Source: Candidatus Sumerlaeota bacterium
GTDB lineage: Bacteria; Sumerlaeota; Sumerlaeia; JADFCT01
Reading direction: 5' to 3'
Length of the DNA stretch: 18,072 bases
Assembly (NCBI GenBank): GCA_026398575.1
Contig: JAPLSP010000548.1
Coordinates: 1 to 18,072 of the forward strand
The first letter of the stretch is position 1. Every line of letters starts with the position of its first letter. Below are positions 1 through 7,355 of the stretch, in pieces. The translations under genes were made by a program, and so were the position numbers. The notes under the pieces are model-generated. The model worked only from the letters and a program-made list of their open reading frames with translations. It did not search any database and had not been told where the DNA came from.

Positions 1-2
1 CA

Positions 3-341
3 GTCTTGTCGCTTTACGCCGCATTCGAGCGTATCATTAAAGAAGCATTGTGCAAGCCAAGACTGGGCTTTATTGACACTAATGGAGATCCTCCTTATTG
101 GGATTCCGAACTGGCGCAAAAAGCCCTTAAATGGATTGAAGATGACCTGCGAATGGATGAAGCAGTTCTTGTTTTCGGCGCCAAACTTGATCAGGATATA
201 GTTTCCCAAGTCGGAACAGTTCGCGCTTTTCGTCATTGGATCGCGCACGGGAGAAGCCAGGCAAGAAAACCTCCCTTCGTGCCTCCGAAGGATACTTATG
301 AGATACTGTCAGAGTTTCTTAAAAGAACAGGGCTTTGGTGA
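3..341 (+). CDS. HEPN-like protein, C-terminal part (5' end outside window)
   Basis: The frame is open to the left edge of the window, so this is probably the end of a longer gene; the first possible start inside the window is a TTG at position 6, which has no visible ribosome binding site. The visible protein is small and helical. Near its end it reads FRHWIAHGR, which fits the R-x4-H signature (here R..H in RHWIAH) of HEPN-domain proteins, many of which are RNases in toxin-antitoxin or defence systems; others are non-catalytic. The flanking residues (aromatic before, HGR after) also look like that family. The stop TGA lies about 40 nt before the likely speE start. Family assignment rests on one motif only, so the function is uncertain; a plain hypothetical protein is the alternative. 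Confidence 0.5.
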   Translation, partial: VLSLYAAFERIIKEALCKPRLGFIDTNGDPPYWDSELAQKALKWIEDDLRMDEAVLVFGAKLDQDIVSQVGTVRAFRHWIAHGRSQARKPPFVPPKDTYEILSEFLKRTGLW

Positions 342-382
342 TTGCTGAACCTGATATCCCGCTATCTCAATGCATAACATTT

Positions 383-1240
383 ATGCCCGTACTAGATAAG
401 AATTGGTTTTGCGAAGTGAACGAGCAGCTCTGGCCCGGACGCGCGCTGGCGCTCCGGATCAAGGAAGTCCTTTACGAAGGGCAGTCGCAGTTTCAACACA
501 TTCGCGTATTCCGCAGCGACGGCGTGGGCTTGGTTTTGACGCTGGACGGCGTCATCCAGCTGACCGAAAGCGATGAGTTCGCTTATCAGGAAATGCAGGC
601 GCATGTGCCGTTGTTCGCGCATTCCGATCCGCACAGCGCCCTTGTGGTTGGCGGCGGGGACGGCGGCGTCGTTCGCGAAATCGCCCGGCATCCGGGCATC
701 GAGCGGATTGACTTGTGCGAGATTGATCCGCAGGTCATCGAGGTGTCGCGCCGATACCTGCCGTTCATGGCCGGTTCGCTGGACGATCCGCGCGTCGCGA
801 TCCATGTGGCCGATGGCGCCAAATTTGTCGCCGATCATCCGGCGGCCTATGACGTCATCATTGTGGATTCCTCGGACCCCGTCGGGCCGGCCGAGGTTCT
901 TTATCGCGAGAAATTCTATCGCGACATGCGCGCCGCGCTCAAGCCGGGGGGGATTATCCTGACGCAGGCCGAATCGCCCTGGCTGCATAAAGATTTGATC
1001 GAGCCGCTGTATCGGATGGCGCGGCAGTTATTCCGGCGCGTCGCCTATTGTTACGCCTGCGTGCCGACGTATCCGAGCGGGCAGATCGGGTTGCTCGTGG
1101 CCTCCGACGAAGCGGACCCGCGCAAGCCGGTTCGCAGGCCGCATGCGGCCATGCGCCGCGCCCTGCGCTACTACACGCCCGAAATCCATCGGGCCAGTTT
1201 TGCGCTTCCCGCGTTCGCCAGGCAATTCCTGGGCGAATAG
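383..1240 (+). CDS. speE: Spermidine synthase (polyamine aminopropyltransferase)
   Basis: Transfers an aminopropyl group from decarboxylated S-adenosylmethionine to putrescine, giving spermidine, in the cytosol. From the ATG at 383 the protein is 285 residues, normal for the family. An N-terminal beta domain includes LTLDGVIQLTESDEFAYQEM, the substrate-side signature. It is followed by the Rossmann-like nucleotide site GGGDGG (about residues 90-95), the acidic CEID strand end, and the catalytic signature DSSDPVGPAEVLY (about 162-174). The frame is open upstream to a TTG at 335, which overlaps the preceding gene; I prefer ATG 383 because family members begin close to the Trp-rich stretch NWFCEVNEQLWPG, although neither start has a strong Shine-Dalgarno sequence. 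No S-adenosylmethionine decarboxylase gene is seen in the window. The gene converges on the hypothetical gene that ends at 1255. Confidence 0.93.
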   Translation: MPVLDKNWFCEVNEQLWPGRALALRIKEVLYEGQSQFQHIRVFRSDGVGLVLTLDGVIQLTESDEFAYQEMQAHVPLFAHSDPHSALVVGGGDGGVVREIARHPGIERIDLCEIDPQVIEVSRRYLPFMAGSLDDPRVAIHVADGAKFVADHPAAYDVIIVDSSDPVGPAEVLYREKFYRDMRAALKPGGIILTQAESPWLHKDLIEPLYRMARQLFRRVAYCYACVPTYPSGQIGLLVASDEADPRKPVRRPHAAMRRALRYYTPEIHRASFALPAFARQFLGE

Positions 1241-1254
1241 GGCGCGATGAATCA

Positions 1255-1782
1255 TTATGCCGGAAGCGCCGCGCTCAGATCGCTGAAAATGCTCTGCAAT
1301 GCGTCCCGCAACGCTGCGGAATCCACGCCATTATGAGAACGATGATGGCGCTCGGTCTGATGCGATCTTTCATAGCTGATCAGCGAGCCGATGCCGGAAG
1401 CCTGTTTGGCGGCGCCCAGGGATGAAAGCAGTTTGGTCGGCGCCAATTCGGATAGGTCGGCGCCGTTGGCGACGTCCTGAAATTTTTGCGCCAGCCCCGA
1501 CAGCAGCTTTCCTTCCTGCGTATCTCCCTGAGCCTTTGCAGCGGCATTGAGCTTGTCCGCGATTCCTGTCATCAGCTTCTTGAATTCCTCCGGGTTCTCA
1601 TCTTTGAGCTTTTGGAGCCGGCTCAAAAGATCCGCCGTCTTCGATATCTTCGTTGTGGAAGAGCCTGTATCGGAGATGCCGTTGGCCACTCCTGATAGCA
1701 GGCTCGAAGCCGTGGAACGCAGTTGCTGGATCAAGCCAGTGGCGGAGGACGACATGATCGAGCTGATCGCAGAGATGTCCAT
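1255..1782 (-). CDS. Hypothetical Ser/Ala-rich helical protein
   Basis: A 175-residue protein starting MDISAISSIMSSS. I chose the ATG at 1782 rather than the upstream one at 1827 because a GAGG ribosome binding site sits about 8 nt before it. The sequence has no signal peptide or membrane span. It has an N-terminal Ser-rich amphipathic stretch, a central Lys/Glu-rich helical region (SRLQKLKDENPEEFKKLM) and a His/Arg-rich patch (ERSHQTERHHRSH) before a final helix. I do not recognise the family. The composition suggests a small, mostly helical soluble protein. It converges with speE with only 14 nt between the stop codons, and the region behind it is the longest gene-poor stretch of the window. 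Confidence 0.65.
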   Translation of the reverse strand: MDISAISSIMSSSATGLIQQLRSTASSLLSGVANGISDTGSSTTKISKTADLLSRLQKLKDENPEEFKKLMTGIADKLNAAAKAQGDTQEGKLLSGLAQKFQDVANGADLSELAPTKLLSSLGAAKQASGIGSLISYERSHQTERHHRSHNGVDSAALRDALQSIFSDLSAALPA

Positions 1783-2385
1783 AACACGCCTCGTTAAAGA
1801 ATTAATGCGCGTTTCGCAAGGAAACAAGTTTCAGGGAGCAAGAACTGCGCCATCGCCCTCCCGGCAAAATAGTCTTTTCATGAATTTCGCGATGATAAGC
1901 ATTTCTGGAATAACCTTGATGAATCAATAAGGTTCATGTTCGCACGGCTTTGCGACCAAGACAGCGTAGGTCCACGTCTTTTTTCATGTGGGAAATTTTT
2001 GCCGCGCATCGAAAAATGGAGGCAGGGAATACTTCCCCCGTTCCTATCGCCCAAAAATTGCCAGGAGGGGTTTTGGGAGCTGAATTGGGCGCATTTCAGC
2101 CGAGCTACCTTGGCTTGTTGGAAAAGGTCTGACAAAATAATGTGCGACAAAATAATAGCACAAGGTCATTCCTGCCTGATTCAACGGCAACGTGTTTTCA
2201 TTGTTTTGTCAGGCATTATTTTGTCAGAACAGGCGCCGCGCCCTGCCAGTGGCTGCTTTGGGATGCGCCCAGCTGAATTCGATTCGGCGCTATTAGATTG
2301 AACCGTCCGGCGGATGAGGCTACGATTGAACAAGTCACTGGCGCGCTTTCGGGCGCATGTCTCGCACTACGCTTCAGGATATCTC
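1783..2385. other. Gene-poor divergent intergenic region
   Basis: About 600 nt between the start of the - strand hypothetical gene and the start of the glycosyltransferase. It holds the inverted repeat at 2128-2228 and a small GGGAA/TTCCC palindrome near 2026-2038. Short open frames exist on both strands, but none has a ribosome binding site or a recognisable protein. Promoters for both divergent genes must lie here, but no clear -35/-10 pair stands out. Confidence 0.6.
2128..2228. repeat. Inverted repeat built from a 15-nt unit (GACAAAATAATG type)
   Basis: TCTGACAAAATAATG at 2128-2142 is perfectly complementary to CATTATTTTGTCAGA at 2214-2228. Each arm carries a second, slightly diverged copy of the same unit (about 2143-2157 and 2199-2213), giving two 30-nt arms around a loop of about 41 nt. 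The RNA could fold into a long hairpin. There is no T-run after it, so it is not an obvious intrinsic terminator. Confidence 0.85.
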
Positions 2386-3894
2386 ATGGCGATCCTCGTA
2401 CTGACAACCGAACCGCTGCCGCTGCCGGGACAGGTCACGACCGGCGCCGGACTGCGCGCCTGGGGACTGGCAGCCGGATTGGCGGCGCATTTCCGCGACG
2501 TTGAAATCGCCATGCCCAATACCGCTTGCGCGGTTCCGGGTTCCGAGTTCCGAGTTCCGAGTTCCGAGTTCCGAGTTCCGGGTTCCGAGTTCCGGGTTCC
2601 GAGTCCCGAGACACAATCGTCAATCGTCAATCGTCAATCGTCAATCCCGCTCAAGGTGTTTTCATTCGAGCGCGGTGCGCTGACGGAATTTGTTCGCCGG
2701 CGCAATCCCGACTGCGTCGTCATGCAGCATTGGGGATTGATGCGCGAACTCGAGTCGTGCGCGTGTCCGCTTGCGATTGACCTGGCCGGGCCGCATCTGC
2801 TGGAGCGGCTGTATTGGAAGTCCCCCGATCCGAATGCGGACTTGATGGAAAAGATAGACGCCCTGGCGCGCGCGGACTACGTCGTCTGTTCCGGCGCCTG
2901 GCAGCGGCATTACTTCCTGTCCTACATGCGCATGGCCGGATGGGACATCACGGCAGCGGCGGACGTTTGCCCCGTCATTCCGTTTTCTTTCTCCCCCACT
3001 CTGCCGGCTGCGGTTGAGCGCCGTGATGAGACAGCGTTTGTTTATGGCGGCGTGTTTCTTCCGTGGCAGGACCCGGAGATCGCGTTGCGTTCGGCGCTGT
3101 CCGCCATGAATGAGACTGGACGCGGGACGCTGCATCTTTATGGCGGGCCGCATCCGCAGGGCGATGTTTCGGGCGGGCGCTTCGATTCGCTTTGGCGGGA
3201 CCTAAGCGCCAATGCCTCGCGCGCCATCGTGCATAATCTCACGCCCTTTGACCAACTCCTGCGGGAATATTCCTCCTACGGAGTGGCGGTGGATCTGATG
3301 GCGCGCAATCCCGAGCGCGAATTGGCCTTCACGACGCGGACCGTGGTCTATATGGCCTGCGGTCTGCCGGTCATCTACAATGATTATTCCGAACTCTCGG
3401 CGATCATCCGCGATGGCGGCGCCGGCTGGACGCTCGATCCTCGCGACGCGGAGGGCGTCAAACAGCTTGTGCGTTCGCTGCTCGATTCGCCCGATGAAGT
3501 CCGGCGCCGGGGCGAGGCCGCGCAGGCGCTGGTCGCCGAGCGCATGAACTGGGAACGCACGATCGAACCGTTGGCGAAATTTTGCCGCGCGCCTACCCCA
3601 CGCCTGAACAAGGAAGCCGCGCGCCTGGCGTGGGAGAGTTTGCCGCGCCGCGTCGCCGAATTAGAGCGAGAGCGCGACACACTGGCGTCGGCGCTCGATA
3701 CGCTGCGCGGGAAATGGATCGTCAAAATCTATGAACGCCGCGCCCGTTGGAGCTGGCTGCTGCCGCCGCTGTTACTGCCCGTTCTGCTTATCGGCGTGCT
3801 GGTGCTTTGGTGTGGAATGATGCTGACGCGGAAAAAAACTCACGATCAAGGTTCCATCCAGTCTGGCAGCGGTTCTCCTGTGGCCAAGTTGTAG
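2386..3894 (+). CDS. Membrane-anchored GT-B glycosyltransferase (group 1-like)
   Basis: A 502-residue protein. Start ATG 2386 follows an AGGA about 7 nt upstream; the frame also runs back to 2314, but without a ribosome binding site. The beginning (MAILVLTTEPLPL..GLRAWGLAAGLAAHF) is the first Rossmann strand and glycine-rich helix of GT-B enzymes. The second half has a typical donor-binding region: FVYGGVFLPWQDPE, LHLYGGPHP, then TRTVVYMACGLPVIYNDYSEL..IIRDGGAGW, which matches the G-P-V-I/E..G pattern of family-1 transferases. A short coiled coil (about residues 422-442) leads to one C-terminal membrane span (about 456-480), so the enzyme is probably tethered to the cytoplasmic membrane and acts on a lipid-linked or envelope glycan. 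Residues about 50-87 are encoded by heptamer repeats. The last 49 nt overlap the convergent DUF2442 gene, so the tail after the membrane span may be a read-through extension. Substrate unknown. Confidence 0.82.
   Translation: MAILVLTTEPLPLPGQVTTGAGLRAWGLAAGLAAHFRDVEIAMPNTACAVPGSEFRVPSSEFRVPGSEFRVPSPETQSSIVNRQSSIPLKVFSFERGALTEFVRRRNPDCVVMQHWGLMRELESCACPLAIDLAGPHLLERLYWKSPDPNADLMEKIDALARADYVVCSGAWQRHYFLSYMRMAGWDITAAADVCPVIPFSFSPTLPAAVERRDETAFVYGGVFLPWQDPEIALRSALSAMNETGRGTLHLYGGPHPQGDVSGGRFDSLWRDLSANASRAIVHNLTPFDQLLREYSSYGVAVDLMARNPERELAFTTRTVVYMACGLPVIYNDYSELSAIIRDGGAGWTLDPRDAEGVKQLVRSLLDSPDEVRRRGEAAQALVAERMNWERTIEPLAKFCRAPTPRLNKEAARLAWESLPRRVAELERERDTLASALDTLRGKWIVKIYERRARWSWLLPPLLLPVLLIGVLVLWCGMMLTRKKTHDQGSIQSGSGSPVAKL
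2533..2646 (+). repeat. Two heptamer tandem arrays inside the glycosyltransferase gene
   Basis: Eleven tandem copies of GTTCCGA or GTTCCGG (the last is GTCCCGA) run from 2533 to 2609, followed after a few bases by four copies plus a partial copy of CAATCGT from 2614 to about 2646. The tract is about 114 nt, or 38 codons, so the reading frame is kept. Because 7 is not a multiple of 3, the protein shows a 7-residue period (SEFRVPS/G) and then SSIVNRQSSI. Confidence 0.95.
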
Positions 3895-4115
3895 AGAGTT
3901 TCGGGCGCCACGTCCACATCATCTCCCCATGAAAGAACCCCAAGTTCTTGGTTAATTCTAAACTTCCTAAATCTATCCAAATTAGCAAGAGGCGCGAATA
4001 CACCCCCTTGCCCAATAATCACCCTCAAATCTACGATACCGCTTCGTCCATTTTCAAAATATGCGCGGATTTTGTAATCATCAATATACTCAGCGGACAC
4101 AAGATCGAAAATCAT
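3846..4115 (-). CDS. DUF2442 domain protein
   Basis: An 89-residue protein beginning MIFDLVSAEYIDDYKIRAYF. The ATG at 4115 follows AAGGA with about 8 nt spacing, which decides it over the upstream ATG at 4139. It shows the DUF2442 pattern: a strand reading out the gene product's interaction with F-NGRSGIVDLR, then GGVFAPLANLDRFRKFRI, then GVLSWGDDVDVAPETLYNLATG. DUF2442 proteins are small, of uncertain role, and are often found next to a DUF4160 protein in toxin-antitoxin-like pairs. No DUF4160 gene is visible on either side, so this copy is an orphan. Its 3' end overlaps the end of the glycosyltransferase gene on the opposite strand by 49 nt. Confidence 0.88.
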   Translation of the reverse strand: MIFDLVSAEYIDDYKIRAYFENGRSGIVDLRVIIGQGGVFAPLANLDRFRKFRINQELGVLSWGDDVDVAPETLYNLATGEPLPDWMEP

Positions 4116-4208
4116 GGCAATTTCCTTTTGATTTCGCAAGAAAGATGATACACTGAAGGTGGTTATATCAAGAGCAAAAGTGCGTAGCTACGATAAATGG
4201 AGAATACT

Positions 4209-5411
4209 ATGAAGATCACCCTATGCATGTTTCTGGGAAGCATCGCATTGTGTTCTCGGCTCTGCTCTGCAGAGGACGTGACGACGGGAGTGAGCGACAT
4301 GAATACGCTCATCAAGCGAGCCATGGTCAGCCAGGGCGACATCGCGCGGTTGCAACATGCGCTCGCCAAGGCGCGCAGAGGAGAAGACATGGTGATAGGA
4401 GTGATCGGCGGCTCGATTACGCAGGGCGCAGCCGCCTCGAAGTCTGAATTTCGCTGGGGTGATCGCGTCGTTCAGTGGTGGCGCGATGCATTCCCGAAAA
4501 CCAGGTTCACCTTCGTCAACGCCGGCATCGGCGCCACCGGGTCGGATATCGCGGCGCATCGCGTCGGCGCCGATCTTCTCAGGCAACAGCCGGATTTCGT
4601 CGCGGCTGAATTCGCCGTGAATGACGGCAATACGAAACTGGCCGCGGAAACGCTCGAGGGGATGGCGCGGCAAATCCTGAAGGCGCCCAACCATCCCACC
4701 CTCTTGCTTCTGTTCACCATGAACCAGAACGGCGGCAACGCGCAGGAGTGGCACTCGAAGATCGGGAAGCATTACGGCCTGCCCATGATCAGCTATCGCG
4801 ACGCCTTATGGCCGGAGATCGAAGCCAAACGCCTGACCTGGCAGGACATCAGCCCCGACACTGTCCATCCCAACGACCGCGGCCACAAATATTGCGCGGA
4901 TTTTATCATCGCATTTTTGGATCAGATCATGAAGCAGACGCCTGATGACAAGAATCTGCCGCCTATCGCCGCGATTCCGGCGCCGCTCATCAGCGACACC
5001 TTCGAGCGGACGGCAACCTATCGCTTCAAGGACATTCAGCCCTTGAAAAAATCCGGCTGGACCCAGTTCAAGGAAGGCTGGCGCGCCGAGCAACCCGGCA
5101 GCGAACTCGAGTTCGAGGTTCGAGGCGCCGTGCTGAGTGTGATGTTCTTCCGGATCAAAGGCCCTTACGGCATCGCCGAGGCCCGCGTGGATGACCTTCC
5201 GCCCGTCAAGCTCGACGGCTGGTTTGACCAGACGTGGGGCGGCTATACGCCCTTCAGCGTGATCGCCCGCGATCTTGGGCCCGAAGCGCACAAGCTGCGA
5301 ATCAAACTGCTGAGCGACAAAGCGGCTGGCAGCGGCGGCAACGCTTTTGAAATCCGCGCGATCATGGCGGCGGGATTGCCGGTCAAGGCGTCCAATCAGG
5401 CGCCAAAGTAA
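4209..5411 (+). CDS. Secreted SGNH/GDSL-type hydrolase with C-terminal beta domain
   Basis: A 400-residue protein. I choose ATG 4209 over ATG 4197 because GGAG lies 6 nt before it and the protein then begins with a clean Sec signal peptide (MKITLCMFLGSIALCSRLCSA). The hydrolase part spans about residues 30-250: GGSITQG (nucleophile Ser69), GIGATGSD (block II Gly), FAVND (block III Asn138) and DTVHPNDRGH (Asp217/His220). It therefore carries all four SGNH blocks. A further stretch of about 140 residues is rich in beta strands and looks like an accessory or carbohydrate-binding domain. It is probably a periplasmic or extracellular carbohydrate esterase (deacetylase) or lipase-like enzyme; the substrate is not readable. 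UPF0158 follows 28 nt later in the same direction. Confidence 0.85.
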   Translation: MKITLCMFLGSIALCSRLCSAEDVTTGVSDMNTLIKRAMVSQGDIARLQHALAKARRGEDMVIGVIGGSITQGAAASKSEFRWGDRVVQWWRDAFPKTRFTFVNAGIGATGSDIAAHRVGADLLRQQPDFVAAEFAVNDGNTKLAAETLEGMARQILKAPNHPTLLLLFTMNQNGGNAQEWHSKIGKHYGLPMISYRDALWPEIEAKRLTWQDISPDTVHPNDRGHKYCADFIIAFLDQIMKQTPDDKNLPPIAAIPAPLISDTFERTATYRFKDIQPLKKSGWTQFKEGWRAEQPGSELEFEVRGAVLSVMFFRIKGPYGIAEARVDDLPPVKLDGWFDQTWGGYTPFSVIARDLGPEAHKLRIKLLSDKAAGSGGNAFEIRAIMAAGLPVKASNQAPK

Positions 5412-5439
5412 TCGGTGAAAAAACAAGGAGGCATCCACC

Positions 5440-5874
5440 ATGGGCAAACTCAGAGTGGACTTTCAAGAAATCGCGCTTAACATTGAGAATAGCAGCGGCG
5501 ACATTATGACGGTTCTGGATAAGGAAACCGGAGACGTGATCCCGCTGATGGAATATGACACGTTGGAGGATGAAAAAGAGATTCGGGAAAAAATCGAAGC
5601 AGAGCCCGAGCGCTATCCTGCGATCGAGCCCCTCTCATCAAGCGAAGGCTATCGAATCATGGAGGACTTCGTGACTTCGCTTCCGCAAAGCGAGAATAAA
5701 GAAGCCTTGTGGAATGCGCTTCAAGGCAAGAAGCCATTCAGAGGCTTCAAGGATGCGTTGTTCGACATGGGTTCGCTTCGCGAGCAGTGGTTTGCATTCC
5801 ACGATGCGGCGATGCGCGAATACGTGAAAAACGAGCTCCTGCATCTGGGAATTGAGGCTGAATTCATCAACTGA
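5440..5874 (+). CDS. UPF0158 family protein
   Basis: A 144-residue acidic cytosolic protein with a near-perfect AAGGAGG ribosome binding site before ATG 5440. It matches the UPF0158 pattern: N-terminal FQEIALNIENSSGDIMTVLDKETGDVIPL (a short strand pair with LD-ETG), then RYPAIEPLSSSEGYRIMEDFV, then the conserved helical end ALQGKKPFRGFKDAL and REQWFAFHDAAMREYVKNEL. The biochemical role of the family is unknown. It probably shares a transcript with the SGNH hydrolase upstream (28 nt apart). Confidence 0.88.
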   Translation: MGKLRVDFQEIALNIENSSGDIMTVLDKETGDVIPLMEYDTLEDEKEIREKIEAEPERYPAIEPLSSSEGYRIMEDFVTSLPQSENKEALWNALQGKKPFRGFKDALFDMGSLREQWFAFHDAAMREYVKNELLHLGIEAEFIN

Positions 5875-6021
5875 GGCGTGCGGCCATGCCTGCCTTTGAA
5901 TTCGGTTGACCTTTCCCGGAGGTGGTCATAGGCTGTTTGCGTTAATGCTTGTTGGAGCATAAACAGCGCGCAACGCAATTATCCCGCTGGATTATTTTAT
6001 TTTCGATGGGAGGGTTTTGCC

Positions 6022-7275
6022 ATGAGTCTTGATTTATCCCGCCGACAGTTCATCAAAACAGCATCGGCCGGCGCCGCCGCTCTGACGTTGACCGCGGCGA
6101 GCTATGCCCGCGTCGTCGGGGCCAATGATCGCATCCGCCTTGGCATCATTGGGTGCGGCGATCGCGGCACGAACGCTCACATGCCGGGCATACACAAACA
6201 CGACAAAGAGCAGAACGTCGAGGTGATCGCCGTCTGCGATCCCTGGCGTGTGGCGCGCGAAAACGCGGCCGCGAAGGCCAAGGAGTGGTATGGGCGCGAA
6301 CCGAAGCAGTTCGTCACTTATCGCGATCTGCTGGCCATGGACGAGGTGGACGCCGTGACGATCGCCTCGTGCGACCATTGGCACACGAAGCACCTGGAGG
6401 CCGCCGCCAAGGCGAAGAAGGACGTCTATTGCGAGAAGCCGCTGGCGATGGATTTGGCAAAACTCAAATCCGCATGCGACGCGGTCAAGGCCGCCGGCGT
6501 CGTCTGCCAGATCGGCACCCAGTTGCGGAGTTTCCCGACGTTCGCCGGATGCAAAAAACTCTATGAAAGCAAAATCCTTGGGACGGTGGGGCGCATCGAA
6601 CAGTGCCGTAATTCGACCAAGCCCTATTGGTACCACTATGTGAAGGAAGTCAAACCGGAGGACCTGGATTGGAAGGAGTTCCTCGGCGACACGCCCGATC
6701 AGCCGTTCAACGCGGTGAAATATTCGGGCTGGTATGGCTACCGGGAATTCTCCGACGGTCCTGTCCCGGGCCTGGGCAGCCACTTCATTGACCTCGTCCA
6801 CTACATCACCGGCGCGAAATTCCCGACGAGCTGCGTCTGCCTGGGCGGAACCTACACATGGAAGGACGAAAACAAGTTCACCTGCCCCGATCACGTTCAG
6901 GCGCTGTGGATATACCCGGAAGGATTCATGGTGAGCTACTCTACGAACTTCGGCAACGGCAGCGGCAATTCATTCAAGATTTTCGGCAATCAGGGCGTTC
7001 TGGATATGGTGAACTGGAACGCGCCCAAACTGACGGCGGAAGGCGGCGGCGACAAAAACCGCGGCGTCATTCGCGGAGAAAAGCCCGTCGAGGAAGTCCC
7101 CATGCCCGATCACTTCCTGGATTGGCTCCAGTGCCTGCGCTCGCGCAAAACGCCGAACGCCTCGATTGACGCCGGCTATCAGCATGCAGTGGCCGTCATC
7201 ATGGGTATGAAGGCGTTCGACTCCGGGCGCCGGCAGATTTATGATCCTGAGAAACGCGAGATACGGGAAGGGTAA
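6022..7275 (+). CDS. Tat-exported Gfo/Idh/MocA family oxidoreductase
   Basis: A 417-residue protein with GGGAGGG about 8 nt before ATG 6022. It begins with a twin-arginine signal (RRQFIKT, residues 7-13, then an Ala-rich hydrophobic stretch), so the folded enzyme is probably exported with its nucleotide cofactor. The Rossmann motif GIIGCGDRG is at about residues 41-49, AVCDP at the end of strand 2, DAVTIASCDHWH at 110-121, and the family signature CEKPLAMD at about 137-144. GLGSHFIDLVHYITGA (about 250-265) carries the conserved substrate-pocket H/D. Such Tat-exported members are numerous in Planctomycetes- and Verrucomicrobia-like bacteria and are thought to act on sugars or glycan ends, either redox or NAD-cycling hydrolytic. 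The substrate is unknown. The next gene, also Tat-exported, is 80 nt downstream. Confidence 0.9.
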   Translation: MSLDLSRRQFIKTASAGAAALTLTAASYARVVGANDRIRLGIIGCGDRGTNAHMPGIHKHDKEQNVEVIAVCDPWRVARENAAAKAKEWYGREPKQFVTYRDLLAMDEVDAVTIASCDHWHTKHLEAAAKAKKDVYCEKPLAMDLAKLKSACDAVKAAGVVCQIGTQLRSFPTFAGCKKLYESKILGTVGRIEQCRNSTKPYWYHYVKEVKPEDLDWKEFLGDTPDQPFNAVKYSGWYGYREFSDGPVPGLGSHFIDLVHYITGAKFPTSCVCLGGTYTWKDENKFTCPDHVQALWIYPEGFMVSYSTNFGNGSGNSFKIFGNQGVLDMVNWNAPKLTAEGGGDKNRGVIRGEKPVEEVPMPDHFLDWLQCLRSRKTPNASIDAGYQHAVAVIMGMKAFDSGRRQIYDPEKREIREG

Positions 7276-7292
7276 GAAGCAGGTTTGTTTTC

Positions 7293-7343
7293 GACAGGAA
7301 TATTTTAGGACAGGAATATTTCAGACAGCGCTATTTTCAATAG
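7293..7343 (+). repeat. 16-nt direct repeats (GACAGGAATATTTTAG type)
   Basis: Two near-identical 16-nt units at 7293-7308 and 7309-7324 are followed by a degenerate third unit. The third unit ends in a small hairpin, CTATT-TTC-AATAG at 7331-7343, placed just before the ribosome binding site of the next gene. The unit resembles those at 2128-2228 and 14663-14813. Confidence 0.8.
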
Positions 7344-7355
7344 TGGAGAATTCCG

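Noticed and set aside
392..988. Long antisense open frame within speE
   Set aside because: Shadow of a GC-rich coding sequence on the opposite strand; the sense gene has clear spermidine synthase motifs.
1936..2301. Open frames on the + strand (1936-2301, 1950-2132) and on the - strand (1878-2150) in the gene-poor region
   Set aside because: No ribosome binding site, no recognisable protein pattern, and the longer + strand frame runs through the inverted repeat. Codon composition looks random.
5906..5967. Possible promoter (TTGACC, 17 nt, TAGGCT) and a GCTGTTT/AAACAGC hairpin before the Gfo/Idh gene
   Set aside because: The -10 box matches only half of the consensus, and the hairpin has a large bulge and no T-run. 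Neither is strong enough to call.
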